NCBI GenBank assembly: GCA_002325375.1
Contig: DCRZ01000006.1
Span: 374,016 to 438,015 of the forward strand
Source of the DNA: Rhodospirillaceae bacterium UBA1479
GTDB lineage: Bacteria; Pseudomonadota; Alphaproteobacteria; Rhodospirillales; Casp-alpha2
Direction of reading: 5' to 3'
DNA length: 64,000 nucleotides
How positions within the stretch are numbered: the stretch's first letter is position 1; every line of letters starts with the position of its first letter. Shown here piece by piece: positions 16,739 through 24,611 of the stretch. The notes below the pieces were generated by a model. It saw only the letters and a list, made by a program, of their open reading frames with translations, made no database searches and was not told the DNA's origin. The position numbers were made by a program, and so were the translations under genes.

Positions 16739-16902
16739 AGTTTGACAGGGAGGCTTCACGTCTGGGAGACGTTGGGGCCGCTGACCTGGGGGGCCAGGGA
16801 GCGGTCCCGGTGCCGGATAACCTCCGGCGGGGTGGGTCTGGGAGGAGACCCAAAATCCGTTCCGTTGCCACAGCGCTTAGGAGCAATCGGCGGCGACGGG
16901 AT
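16713..16902 (-). ncRNA. candidate small regulatory RNA (about 190 nt) with anti-Shine-Dalgarno loops
   Basis: The 351-base stretch 16711-17061 has no convincing ORF but has an independent terminator at one end. Upstream on the minus strand is a TATATA (16909-16914) usable as a -10; the -35 is poor. The transcript would fold into several GC-rich hairpins: arms 16834-16839/16846-16851 with loop CCUCCC, and arms 16758-16763/16767-16772 with loop CCC, before the terminator stem. Loops rich in CCUCC recall alphaproteobacterial small RNAs that pair with ribosome-binding sites. I could not match it to 6S, SRP, tmRNA or RNase P RNA. Start position is approximate. Confidence 0.5.
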
Positions 16903-16954
16903 GGTGGTTATATAAACCGCCATGCTTGGTATACCAGTCACAAACCTGCATTCC

Positions 16955-16977
16955 AGATATGCAATTCACGCATATCT
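16955..16977. promoter_or_regulatory. 8-bp perfect inverted repeat, possible operator
   Basis: AGATATGC-N7-GCATATCT, about 40 bp upstream of the proposed -10 of the candidate RNA gene. Size and symmetry suit a dimeric regulator. A second, smaller palindrome (TGCAA-ATA-TTGCA) lies at 16990-17002. Confidence 0.45.
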
Positions 16978-17012
16978 CGTTCATCGCCCTGCAAATATTG
17001 CATTTGGGTAAC

Positions 17013-17058
17013 AAAAAACCGCCACTGACTGTGAACTTTGTGAAGTTCGCGTCGGCGG
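17013..17058 (-). terminator. terminator of the LysR gene
   Basis: On the minus strand, directly after the LysR stop, CCGCC (17054-17058 region) pairs with GGCGG (17019-17023), enclosing an inner stem 17033-17038/17043-17048, then six T (17013-17018). Confidence 0.65.
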
Positions 17059-17061
17059 GGT

Positions 17062-17952
17062 CTAGAAATTTTCCGGGTTCAGGCGGTCGACCAGGAAGTC
17101 GCGGAACACGGTGATGCGCTTGGAATTGCGCAGTTCTTCCGGATAGACGAAATAGGCCTCGATCGAGGGACCCCGCAGTTCCGGCAGCACTTCCTTCAGA
17201 TTGTCGGCTTCGCGGCTCATGTAATCGGGCAATGCGCCGATGCCGAGCCCCGATTGCACGGCGCGATAGATGCCGTAGATGGAATTGACCCGCAACACCG
17301 GTTCCCGGGTTGCGCCGGGCGGTGCGCCGGCGGTCAGCAGCCAGTTCAGGTTTTCGACCGGCGGGCGGGCATCGTCGCCGTAGACGACCAGGTCGTGGTC
17401 GTCCAAATCCTGGGGCCGGGCCGGCGTGCCGTGTTCGGCCAGATACTCCTCCGACGCATAGACATGGTAGTTCATGGTCATGATATAGCGCTGGATCAGG
17501 TCCGGCTGCTTCGGCGGGGCCAGGCGGATGGCGACGTCGGCCTGGCGCATCGACAGGTCCAGTTCCGTGTCGGCGAGCACCAGGCTGATGGCGATATCCG
17601 GGTACAGGGTCTTGAATTCGCGCATCCGCGGCGTCAGCCAGATCGAGCCAAAGGCAACGGTGGTCGTCACCTTGAGCGGTCCCTGGGCCTCGTCCTTGTT
17701 GTCGGCGATGCGTGCTTCGACCATGGCCAGCTTGGAAAACACGTCATGGGCCGTGCGGAACAGCAGTTCGCCCTGTTCCGTCAGGATCAAACCGCGTGCA
17801 TGGCGGTGGAACAGCGGCACCCGCAGGCTTTCCTCAAGCGCGCTGACCTGGCGGCTGACCGCCGATTGGCTGAGGTGCAGATCTTCGCCCGCGCGGGTAA
17901 AGCTGCCCGCTTCGGCGACGGCGTGAAACACCCGCAGTTTGTCCCAATCCAT
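17062..17952 (-). CDS. LysR-family transcriptional regulator
   Basis: A 296-residue protein. The N-terminal winged HTH reads WDKLRVFHAVAEAGSFTRAGEDLHLSQSAVSRQVSALEE, a textbook LysR DNA-binding domain, followed by a two-lobed co-inducer domain (TTTVAFGSIWLTPRMREF onward, and VNSIYGIYRAVQSGLGIGALPDY). The effector is unknown. It lies 67 bases downstream of trxB on the same strand, an arrangement found in related Rhodospirillales as I know them, hinting at a redox-linked role, though LysR proteins often act on other loci. The terminator directly follows its stop. Confidence 0.9.
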   Translation of the reverse strand: MDWDKLRVFHAVAEAGSFTRAGEDLHLSQSAVSRQVSALEESLRVPLFHRHARGLILTEQGELLFRTAHDVFSKLAMVEARIADNKDEAQGPLKVTTTVAFGSIWLTPRMREFKTLYPDIAISLVLADTELDLSMRQADVAIRLAPPKQPDLIQRYIMTMNYHVYASEEYLAEHGTPARPQDLDDHDLVVYGDDARPPVENLNWLLTAGAPPGATREPVLRVNSIYGIYRAVQSGLGIGALPDYMSREADNLKEVLPELRGPSIEAYFVYPEELRNSKRITVFRDFLVDRLNPENF

Positions 17953-18019
17953 GGGAAATGCCCCCTGATCGGCCCTTCGCGGATGCGCTCCCTAATGCAT
18001 CCGGGCCGGTTGTCGCCGC

Positions 18020-19000
18020 CTATTCGGCGGCCGCTTGCTGTGCCTCCTGGGCGGCCAGGAAATGTTCGGCCTCCAACGCCGCCATGCATCCGGTGCCGGC
18101 CGCGGTGATGGCCTGGCGGAACACCTTGTCCTGGACGTCGCCGGCGGCGAACACGCCCGCAATGTTGGTCTTGGTGCTGTCCGGTTTGGTCAGAATATAG
18201 CCTTCGTCGTCCATGTCGACCTGGCCTTTGAACAGGGCGGTATTGGGGTCATGGCCGATGGCGATGAACACGCCGTCGGCGGCGCGCTCGGTGATCTCGC
18301 CGGTCTTCATGTTGCGCAGTTTCATGGCCGAAACGCCCGGCGGATTGCCGTCGCCCAGAACTTCCTCCAGCACCGTGTCCCAGATCACCTCGATCTTGTC
18401 GTTCTTGAACAGGCGGTCCTGCATGATCTTTTCCGCGCGCAGTTCGTTGCGGCGGTGGATCAGGGTCACGCGCGAGGCGAAATTGGTCAGGAACAGGGCT
18501 TCCTCAACCGCCGTGTTGCCGCCGCCGATCACGGCGACTTCCTTGCCGCGGTAGAAGAACCCGTCACAGGTGGCGCAGGCGGACACGCCGAAGCCCATGA
18601 ATTTTTCCTCGGACGGCAGACCCAGCCAGCGCGCACTGGCGCCCGTGGCGATGACCAGGGTGTCGCCGGTATAGACCGCGCCCGAATCGCCCACGGCGCG
18701 GAACGGCCGAGCCTTCAGGTCGACCTCCATGATCGTGTCTTCGACCATTTCCGTGCCCACGTTCTTGGCCTGCTCGAACATCTGTTCCATCAGCCAGGGG
18801 CCCTGGATCGGTTCTGCGAAGCCCGGATAGTTCTCGACCTCCGTGGTGATGGTCAGCTGGCCGCCCGGCTGCAGGCCGCGCACCAGAAGGGGGGACAGAT
18901 TGGCGCGGGCGGCATAAACGGCGGCCGTATAGCCGGCGGCGCCGGAGCCGATGATCAGAACCTTGGTATGGCGGGGGGTAGGGTCGGAAGCGGCGGGCAT
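18020..19000 (-). CDS. trxB: thioredoxin-disulfide reductase
   Basis: A 326-residue flavoenzyme. FAD site VLIIGSGAAGYTAAVYAARA at the start, redox-active CATC in FGVSACATCDGFFY (about residue 145), NADPH site VAVIGGGNTAVEEALFL, and the C-terminal FAD motif GVFAAGDVQDKVFRQAITAAGTG. It passes electrons from NADPH to thioredoxin in the cytosol. Length and motifs are normal for the low-Mr enzyme. It is divergent from the Lrp gene with a 234-base intergenic region. Confidence 0.96.
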   Translation of the reverse strand: MPAASDPTPRHTKVLIIGSGAAGYTAAVYAARANLSPLLVRGLQPGGQLTITTEVENYPGFAEPIQGPWLMEQMFEQAKNVGTEMVEDTIMEVDLKARPFRAVGDSGAVYTGDTLVIATGASARWLGLPSEEKFMGFGVSACATCDGFFYRGKEVAVIGGGNTAVEEALFLTNFASRVTLIHRRNELRAEKIMQDRLFKNDKIEVIWDTVLEEVLGDGNPPGVSAMKLRNMKTGEITERAADGVFIAIGHDPNTALFKGQVDMDDEGYILTKPDSTKTNIAGVFAAGDVQDKVFRQAITAAGTGCMAALEAEHFLAAQEAQQAAAE

Positions 19001-19175
19001 GAAGCGGTCTACCTTTTGAACGAAGATGCAGGGGCCGTGTCTGCCCAGGATTCACGGCGGATTGGGGACCTAAGATAAGTGGGCCCCGGCCGCCGTGCAA
19101 GGACAAGCGGCCCAGTTACGGGGACATCTGCAGCGACCATGGGAAGGCGCCCGGTGACAGGGCTTTCCCCCGGCG

Positions 19176-19200
19176 TTGTTATAATATAATTTCGCAACAA
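19176..19200. promoter_or_regulatory. AT-rich promoter/operator region between trxB and the Lrp gene
   Basis: In very GC-rich surroundings, TATAATATAAT (19180-19190) offers two overlapping -10 hexamers for the Lrp gene, and the arms TTGTT (19176) and AACAA (19196) flank it. Lrp-type regulators often bind such AT-rich dyads at their own promoters. No good -35 was found. Confidence 0.4.
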
Positions 19201-19234
19201 TATTTCGCCGCGACCCGGGGGTTAGGAAACGATC

Positions 19235-19729
19235 ATGCAGCGCGTGAAACTGGATAAGATTGACCGGCGTATCCTGCGCGACCTGCAAAACGATGGTCGC
19301 ATGACCAACGTGGAACTGTCGAAACGCGCCGGAATTTCCGCCCCTCCTTGCCTGCGCCGGGTCCGGGCGTTGGAGGAAGCAGGCTTCATCCGCGGCTACC
19401 ATGCCGATCTGGAGCCCAAGATGCTGGGTTTCAACGTCACCGTGTTCGCCCAGGTCGGGCTTAACTCCCAGGCCGAACACGATCTTGAGGCCTTCGAGAA
19501 TGCCGTGCGCGCCTGGCCTCAGGTGCGTGAATGCCACATGCTGGCGGGGGAAACGGATTTCCTCCTAAAGGTGGTCGCCGCCGATTGGGACGCCTATCAG
19601 GACTTCCTGACGACCAAACTGACCGCCGCGCCCAATGTCAGCCATGTGAAATCGGCGTTGTCGATTCGCGCCTCCAAGGCCAAGCCGGGCGTGCCGGTCG
19701 ACATCGACGCCCCCGACGACATGGATTAG
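19235..19729 (+). CDS. Lrp/AsnC-family transcriptional regulator
   Basis: A 164-residue protein with an N-terminal HTH (LDKIDRRILRDLQNDGRMTNVELSKRAGISAPPCLRRVRALEEAGFIRGY) and a C-terminal RAM effector-binding domain (FAQVGLNSQAEHDLEAFENAVRAWPQVRECHMLAGETDFLLKVVA). The HTH is the Lrp pattern and the GETDFLLKV part is the usual ligand-interface segment. It probably senses an amino acid and may regulate itself or nearby amino-acid genes (aspartate aminotransferase, metY). It converges on the enolase-superfamily gene, 17 bases away. Confidence 0.92.
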   Translation: MQRVKLDKIDRRILRDLQNDGRMTNVELSKRAGISAPPCLRRVRALEEAGFIRGYHADLEPKMLGFNVTVFAQVGLNSQAEHDLEAFENAVRAWPQVRECHMLAGETDFLLKVVAADWDAYQDFLTTKLTAAPNVSHVKSALSIRASKAKPGVPVDIDAPDDMD

Positions 19730-19746
19730 GCGCCGCTCGTCACCCT

Positions 19747-20826
19747 TCAGCCGTCCAGACGATAACGTTTCCTGGCCCCCTCGGCCCAGGCCATGCCGTG
19801 GCCGGGCAGGGTGGGCAGGGCCATGGCGCCGTTCTCGGTCCTGGCCGTGATGTCGAACAGGGGTTCCAGCAGGGGGAAATCCTCCAGCCAGGTGACGTTG
19901 GGCTGCGCCGCCGCCAAATGGATGAACAGGGACGGCAGGAAATGCGGCGCGACCGGCAGGCCGAAGGACTCGGCCGTCCGCGCCGCCGTGAGGCAAGGCG
20001 TCAGGCCCCCCATCATGGCCAGGTCCGGTTGCAGGACGTGCAGGGCGCCCGATGTCAGATAGGGCATGACCTCGGACATGCCCTGAAGGTGTTCGCCCGC
20101 GGCGATGGCGACCGGCGATGCCGCCGCCAGGCGGGCGAAGGCAGGAGTGTTGCCGGCCGGCATAGGTTCCTCCAGCCACAGGCAGCCGGCGTCGGCGCAG
20201 GCCGCCGCCAGATGCAGGGCCGTGGCCGGATCGCATTTCTCGTTCACGTCGGCCATCAGGCGCACCCGGTCGGGCAGGGCGGCGCGCAGGGTGCTCAGCC
20301 GGGCGCCGTCCGTGCCGTCCCCGGAAAGGCGCGGTTTGACCCCGGCGAACCCCTGGGCAACCTGGGCCAGGGCAAGGTCGCGGGATTCTTCCGGGCTGTG
20401 GTTCGGGCGATGGTCGGCGGAGCCGTAGACGGGCAGGTCGCGCGCGGTGCCGCCCATGGCGATGCCCAAGGGCAGGTCCAAGCGCCGGGCATGCAGGTCC
20501 CAGGCCGCCACGTCGATGGCCGCCATGGCCAGGCTGTGCGCACCCCGGCCGATACGGTTGAGGGATGCGGCCATGTGCCGCCACAGGGCTTCCGGCGTAT
20601 GGGCGGCCTGGCCTTGGACGCGGTTGTCCAAAAGATCCCGGGCTGCCGCCAGAACGACCCCCGCGCCGCCGCTCAGGCAATAGCTGAACCCCGTGCCGAT
20701 GGCGCCGTCGCTGTCCGTCAGATCGACGGCCAGGACGTCGATCTGGGCCACGCCGGACCCGCCCACGGGGCGGTCCAGCGGCAGGCGCAGAAGTTCGGCG
20801 GTAAACGCGGTGATCGTCGGGGTCAT
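19747..20826 (-). CDS. mandelate racemase/muconate lactonizing-type enolase-superfamily enzyme
   Basis: A 359-residue protein with capping domain and barrel. Metal ligands appear in RLMADVNEKCD, CLWLEEPMP and AIAAGEHLQG. An Asp-His pair typical of the mandelate racemase subgroup is in LQPDLAMMGG and VAPHFLPS. The usual KxK on strand two reads VKPRLSG, so the second Lys is Arg. These enzymes abstract a proton next to a carboxylate, often as sugar-acid dehydratases or racemases; the substrate is not predictable here. Its ATG overlaps the stop of the Sel1 gene (ATGA at 20823-20826). Confidence 0.85.
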   Translation of the reverse strand: MTPTITAFTAELLRLPLDRPVGGSGVAQIDVLAVDLTDSDGAIGTGFSYCLSGGAGVVLAAARDLLDNRVQGQAAHTPEALWRHMAASLNRIGRGAHSLAMAAIDVAAWDLHARRLDLPLGIAMGGTARDLPVYGSADHRPNHSPEESRDLALAQVAQGFAGVKPRLSGDGTDGARLSTLRAALPDRVRLMADVNEKCDPATALHLAAACADAGCLWLEEPMPAGNTPAFARLAAASPVAIAAGEHLQGMSEVMPYLTSGALHVLQPDLAMMGGLTPCLTAARTAESFGLPVAPHFLPSLFIHLAAAQPNVTWLEDFPLLEPLFDITARTENGAMALPTLPGHGMAWAEGARKRYRLDG

Positions 20827-21698
20827 TTGCTCATATCTTCCAGAATCTGTTTGGCGATGGGGGAGCCTGCGGCCCGCGCCCGGGTGATTGCGACCATCGC
20901 TTGGCCGCGGTTGGGCGCCGTGCCGCGACCGTTCAGGTAGGCCTTGCCGACCATGGCGAGGGCGTCCGCATGGCCTTGCTCCCCGGCCTTTTTGAACCAG
21001 GTGAAGGCCGCTTCTGCGTCTTCCGGGGCTCCGTCGCCGGTATCCAGTCGGCGGGCGTATTCGTACTGGCTGTCTCGATGGCCCAGCTTCGCGGCGCGGT
21101 GGAAGGCTTCGGCGGCGACCTCGGGCAGGCGCGGCACGCCGTGGCCGAGGGCGAAGCTTTGGCCGATCCGGAAGTAGGCGGCGCGGCGGTCGATGGACTG
21201 GCTTTGCGCTTCCGTGGCCACCAAATCGTCGAGACCGGCGAGCGCCTTTTCAGCCACGGCCTGTTTCATTTCCACGGCGCGTGGTTGGCCCCGCGCCGCT
21301 GCCCGCGACAACAGACGGTATCCTTTGACCGCATCCTGTTCGACGCCGATGCCGCGCATGTGGAACCAGCCCAGCATGGTGGTGGCGTAAAGATGCCCCT
21401 GGTCGGCGGCCAAGCCGTACCAGCGCGCCGCTTCGCCAAGGTCTGCCGCGGTGCCCTGGCCGCGGGCATACATGCCGGCGATCAGGGCCTGGGCCTCGGC
21501 ATCGCCGCCTTCGGCGGCGGGCTTCAGGTTCTTGAAGGCGACAGCGAAATCGCCGGCGTTATAGGCGGCCTCGGCCTCGGCCAGATCGGCCTGGGCAGGC
21601 CGGGCAGCGGCAACAAGGACGACAACGGCCAGGATCACGGCCCGCGAAAGAAGACCTCGCCTTGGGGACAATCCCAATGACACCTGTCCGGCGGTCAA
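20823..21698 (-). CDS. Sel1-repeat (TPR-like) secreted protein
   Basis: A protein of up to 291 residues. The N-terminus LLSRAVILAVVVLVAAARPAQA is a signal peptide. The mature part is built of Sel1-like repeats: AEAQALIAGMYARGQGTAADLGEAARWYGLAADQGH, ATTMLGWFHMRGIGVEQDAVKGYRLLSRAAARG, SQYEYARRLDTGDGAPEDAEAAFTWFKKAGEQGH and ALAMVGKAYLNGRGTAPNRGQAM. Such repeats mediate protein contacts. Start is uncertain: TTG at 21698 overlaps the upstream stop (TTGA); GTG at 21683 is another option. It lies between aspartate aminotransferase and the enolase-type gene in one overlapping unit. Confidence 0.85.
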   Translation of the reverse strand: MTAGQVSLGLSPRRGLLSRAVILAVVVLVAAARPAQADLAEAEAAYNAGDFAVAFKNLKPAAEGGDAEAQALIAGMYARGQGTAADLGEAARWYGLAADQGHLYATTMLGWFHMRGIGVEQDAVKGYRLLSRAAARGQPRAVEMKQAVAEKALAGLDDLVATEAQSQSIDRRAAYFRIGQSFALGHGVPRLPEVAAEAFHRAAKLGHRDSQYEYARRLDTGDGAPEDAEAAFTWFKKAGEQGHADALAMVGKAYLNGRGTAPNRGQAMVAITRARAAGSPIAKQILEDMSK

Positions 21699-22897
21699 CT
21701 CAGGTTGGCGCAGGCCCGCTGGATGCGCTGGCAGGCGTCTTCCAGCACGTCCGTGGCCGTGGCGTAGGAAATCCGGAAATGGGGCTCCAGCCCGAATGCC
21801 GCACCGTGCACGGCGGCGACCCCTTCGGCTTCCAATACGTAGGTCACGAAATCCTCGTCATTCTTGATGACCTGGCCCGACGGCGTCTTCTTGCCGATGG
21901 TGCCGGCGCAGCTTGGGTAGACGTAGAACGCTCCTTCCGGGGTGGCGCAGCTTAGGCCGTTGGCCTGGTTCAGCATGCTGACGACCAGGTCGCGGCGTTC
22001 CTTGAACACGGCGTTGTTCTTTTCGATGAAGTCCTGCGGGCCGTTCAGGGCGGCCACGGCGGCGGCCTGCGATACGGCGGCCGTATGGGTGATGCCCTGA
22101 GACTGGATCATGGTCATGGCTTTGACCAGTTGCTTGGGCGCGCCGCAATACCCGACGCGCCAGCCGGTCATGCAATAGGCCTTGGACATGCCGTTCATGG
22201 TCACGATGCGGTCGTACAGTTTGGGTTCGACCTGGGCCATGGTGGTGAACTGAAAGCCGTCGTAGACCAGTTTTTCATAGATGTCGTCGCAGAAGATCCA
22301 GACATGCGGATGCCGCAGCAGGACATCGGTCAGGGCCTTGATCTCGTCGCGGGTATAGGCGCCGCCGGTCGGGTTCGACGGCGAGTTGAAGACCAGCCAT
22401 TTGGTTTTCGGCGTGATCGCCGCGTCGAGTTGTTCCGGCGTCAGCTTGAAGCTGTTTTCGGCGCTGCACTGGACGACCTTTACCTCGGCGCCGAACATCA
22501 ACGGGATATCCGCGTAGGACACCCAATAGGGGGCCGGCACGATGACCTCGTCACCCGGATTGATGGTCGCCATGAAGGCGTTGAAGATCACCGGCTTGCC
22601 GCCGCAGCTGACATGAATCTGGTCGCGGGCGTAATCCAGGCCGCTGTCGCGCTTGAACTTGGCGATGATGGCGTCCTGCAGTTCCGGAATACCGTTGACC
22701 GCGGTATAGCGGGTCATCCCGGCGTCGAGCGCCTTTTTCGCCGCCTCGATGATGTGCCGGGGCGTGTCGAAATCGGGTTCACCGGCCCCTAAGCCGATGA
22801 CGTCCTTGCCCTGGGCCTTCAGATCGTTGGCCTTTTGGGTGACGGCGATGGTGGGGGACGGTTTGATGGCGGCAAGGCGGTCGGCGAGGAAAGCCAT
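21695..22897 (-). CDS. aatA: aspartate/tyrosine-type aminotransferase (class I, subgroup Ib)
   Basis: A 400-residue PLP enzyme starting MAFLADRLAAIKPSPTIAVTQKANDLKAQGKDVIGLGAGEPDFDTP, a hallmark of subgroup Ib aspartate aminotransferase. WLVFNSPSNPTGGAYTRDE, WIFCDDIYEKLVYDG and the Lys motif NGMSKAYCMTGWRVGY are present, and PHFRISYA carries the carboxylate-binding Arg. It interconverts aspartate and oxaloacetate. The longer open frame to 22993 is not used because the family begins at the ATG at 22897. It is the first gene of the overlapping set with the Sel1 and enolase-type genes. Confidence 0.93.
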   Translation of the reverse strand: MAFLADRLAAIKPSPTIAVTQKANDLKAQGKDVIGLGAGEPDFDTPRHIIEAAKKALDAGMTRYTAVNGIPELQDAIIAKFKRDSGLDYARDQIHVSCGGKPVIFNAFMATINPGDEVIVPAPYWVSYADIPLMFGAEVKVVQCSAENSFKLTPEQLDAAITPKTKWLVFNSPSNPTGGAYTRDEIKALTDVLLRHPHVWIFCDDIYEKLVYDGFQFTTMAQVEPKLYDRIVTMNGMSKAYCMTGWRVGYCGAPKQLVKAMTMIQSQGITHTAAVSQAAAVAALNGPQDFIEKNNAVFKERRDLVVSMLNQANGLSCATPEGAFYVYPSCAGTIGKKTPSGQVIKNDEDFVTYVLEAEGVAAVHGAAFGLEPHFRISYATATDVLEDACQRIQRACANLS

Positions 22898-22998
22898 GAT
22901 CGGGTCCTTGTATTCTGATCCATGGGACAAGGGCAGCGGCCCGGTTTCGAGCCGACCGGAGACTACGCCGCCCATTTGTTTCAGGCAAGACACGCAAT

Positions 22999-23031
22999 AA
23001 AAAACGCCGGGACGGCATGCGTCCCGGCGTT
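22999..23031 (-). terminator. Rho-independent terminator of metY
   Basis: A perfect eleven-pair stem (23004-23014 with 23020-23030, loop of five) followed on the minus strand by TTTTTTATT. It separates metY from the aminotransferase operon. Confidence 0.85.
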
Positions 23032-23056
23032 CTTCTCAAACGTTGTTTCCTGGCGG

Positions 23057-24340
23057 TTACAGCGCCGCGAGCGCCTGATCCAGGTCGGCGATGATGTCGT
23101 CGATGTGCTCGATCCCGACCGACAGCCGCACATAACCTTCGGTGACACCGGCGGCGATTTTTTCTTCGTCGCTCAATTGCTGGTGCGTGGTCGACCAGGG
23201 ATGAATGGCCAGCGACCGCACGTCGCCGATGTTGGCCACGTGATAGAACAGCTTCAGGGCGTCGATGAACTTGGCGCCACTGGCGCCGCCGCCGGTCAAC
23301 TCAAAACCGACCAGACCGCCCCATCCGCCGGGCATGGTCTTTTCCCCCTGGGCGCGGATGGCGGCGTCTTTTTCCAGCCCGGGGAAGATGACCCGGCTGA
23401 CCGCCGGGTGTGCCGCCAGATGGCGCGCCACCGTTTCGGCGTTGCGGCAATGTTCGCGCATGCGCAGCGGCAGGGTTTCCAGGCCTTGGATGAACATCCA
23501 GGCGTTGAACGGACTCATCGCCTGGCCCATGTCGCGCAACAGGGTGGTCCGTGCCTTTAGGATGTAGGCGATGGGGGCGCCCAAGCCCTTGGCGGCCTCG
23601 GTCCAGACCGCGCCGTGATAGCTGGGGTCGGGCTGGGTCAGCAGGGGGAAGCGCGCGGCGTGCTTATCCCAGTCGAAATTACCGCCGTCGATGATCATGC
23701 CCCCGATCGACGTGCCGTGGCCGCCGATATATTTGGTCATGGAATAGACGATGATCGCGGCACCGTGTTCGAACGGGTGGCACAGGATCGGTGCCGCCGT
23801 GTTGTCGATGATCAACGGCACGCCCAGTTCACGGCCGATGGCCGCGACCTCGGCGATGGGAAACACCCGCAATTTCGGGTTGGCCAAGGTTTCGCCGTAA
23901 TAGGCGCGGGTCTTGTCGTCGGTGGCGCGGCGGAAATTTTCCGGATCCGCCGGATCGACGAAGCGGGCTTCGATCCCCATGGTCTTAAGGGTATTGCCGA
24001 ACAGGTTCCAGGTGCCGCCGTAGATATCCGTCGACACGACGATGTTGTCGCCGGCCTGGGCGATGTTCTGCACGGACATGGCCGATGCCGCCTGACCCGA
24101 CGAGACGGCAAGCGCCGCCGCGCCGCCTTCGAAGGCGGCCATGCGCTGTTCCAGCACGTCGCAGGTCGGGTTCATGATGCGGGAATAGATATTGCCCAGT
24201 TCTTCCAGCCCGAACAGACGGGCCGCATGGGCGGTGTCGTCGAACTGATAGGACGTGGTCTGATAGATCGGCACGGCGACGGAATTGGTTGCCGGGTCGG
24301 CGCGGTAGCCGTGGTGCAGGCAGATCGTATTCTTATGCAT
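23057..24340 (-). CDS. metY: O-acetylhomoserine sulfhydrylase (aminocarboxypropyltransferase)
   Basis: A 427-residue Cys/Met-metabolism PLP enzyme. The opening ICLHHGYRADPATNSVAVPIYQTTSYQFDDTAHAARLFGL is distinctive of MetY. The Lys motif is AIIVYSMTKYIGGHGTSIGG (about residue 205). SLAIHPWSTTHQQLSDEE and VRLSVGIEHIDDIIADL close the protein. It makes homocysteine from O-acetylhomoserine and sulfide in the cytosol. I looked in the 271-base leader for a SAM-responsive riboswitch and could not recognise one. The ribosome site is AAGGAG just upstream of the ATG. Confidence 0.93.
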   Translation of the reverse strand: MHKNTICLHHGYRADPATNSVAVPIYQTTSYQFDDTAHAARLFGLEELGNIYSRIMNPTCDVLEQRMAAFEGGAAALAVSSGQAASAMSVQNIAQAGDNIVVSTDIYGGTWNLFGNTLKTMGIEARFVDPADPENFRRATDDKTRAYYGETLANPKLRVFPIAEVAAIGRELGVPLIIDNTAAPILCHPFEHGAAIIVYSMTKYIGGHGTSIGGMIIDGGNFDWDKHAARFPLLTQPDPSYHGAVWTEAAKGLGAPIAYILKARTTLLRDMGQAMSPFNAWMFIQGLETLPLRMREHCRNAETVARHLAAHPAVSRVIFPGLEKDAAIRAQGEKTMPGGWGGLVGFELTGGGASGAKFIDALKLFYHVANIGDVRSLAIHPWSTTHQQLSDEEKIAAGVTEGYVRLSVGIEHIDDIIADLDQALAAL

Positions 24341-24611
24341 GGGATGTCTCCTTCAACCCGCTTCCCTCTGGGTGGCGCGTAAACTAGATCGTTTTCAGGC
24401 CATGTTGAAGCCTTGGAACGGAACAATTCCCCCCCGCGTGGGAACTATGGCGAAATCGCGGCTTGCCTGCCCCCAAATGGTCTTGGGCGAACCCTAGGGC
24501 CGCCGCACTTTCTTCCTTCAATGCATCGAACCGCCGCCCCCTGGAACGCAGCATTACGGGCGGCCATGCCGAACTGCGCAAGGCGGAACCCCGCCGGGAG
24601 AGAAGTACGTC

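Noticed and set aside
16739..16941. Short ORFs in the candidate RNA region
   Set aside because: Both strands give only Pro/Arg-rich products of about 60-70 residues; one runs through the terminator stem and none has a ribosome-binding site.
24341..24611. SAM-responsive riboswitch in the metY leader
   Set aside because: I could not find the conserved pseudoknot pattern of SAM-II or other SAM motifs; a covariance search would settle it.
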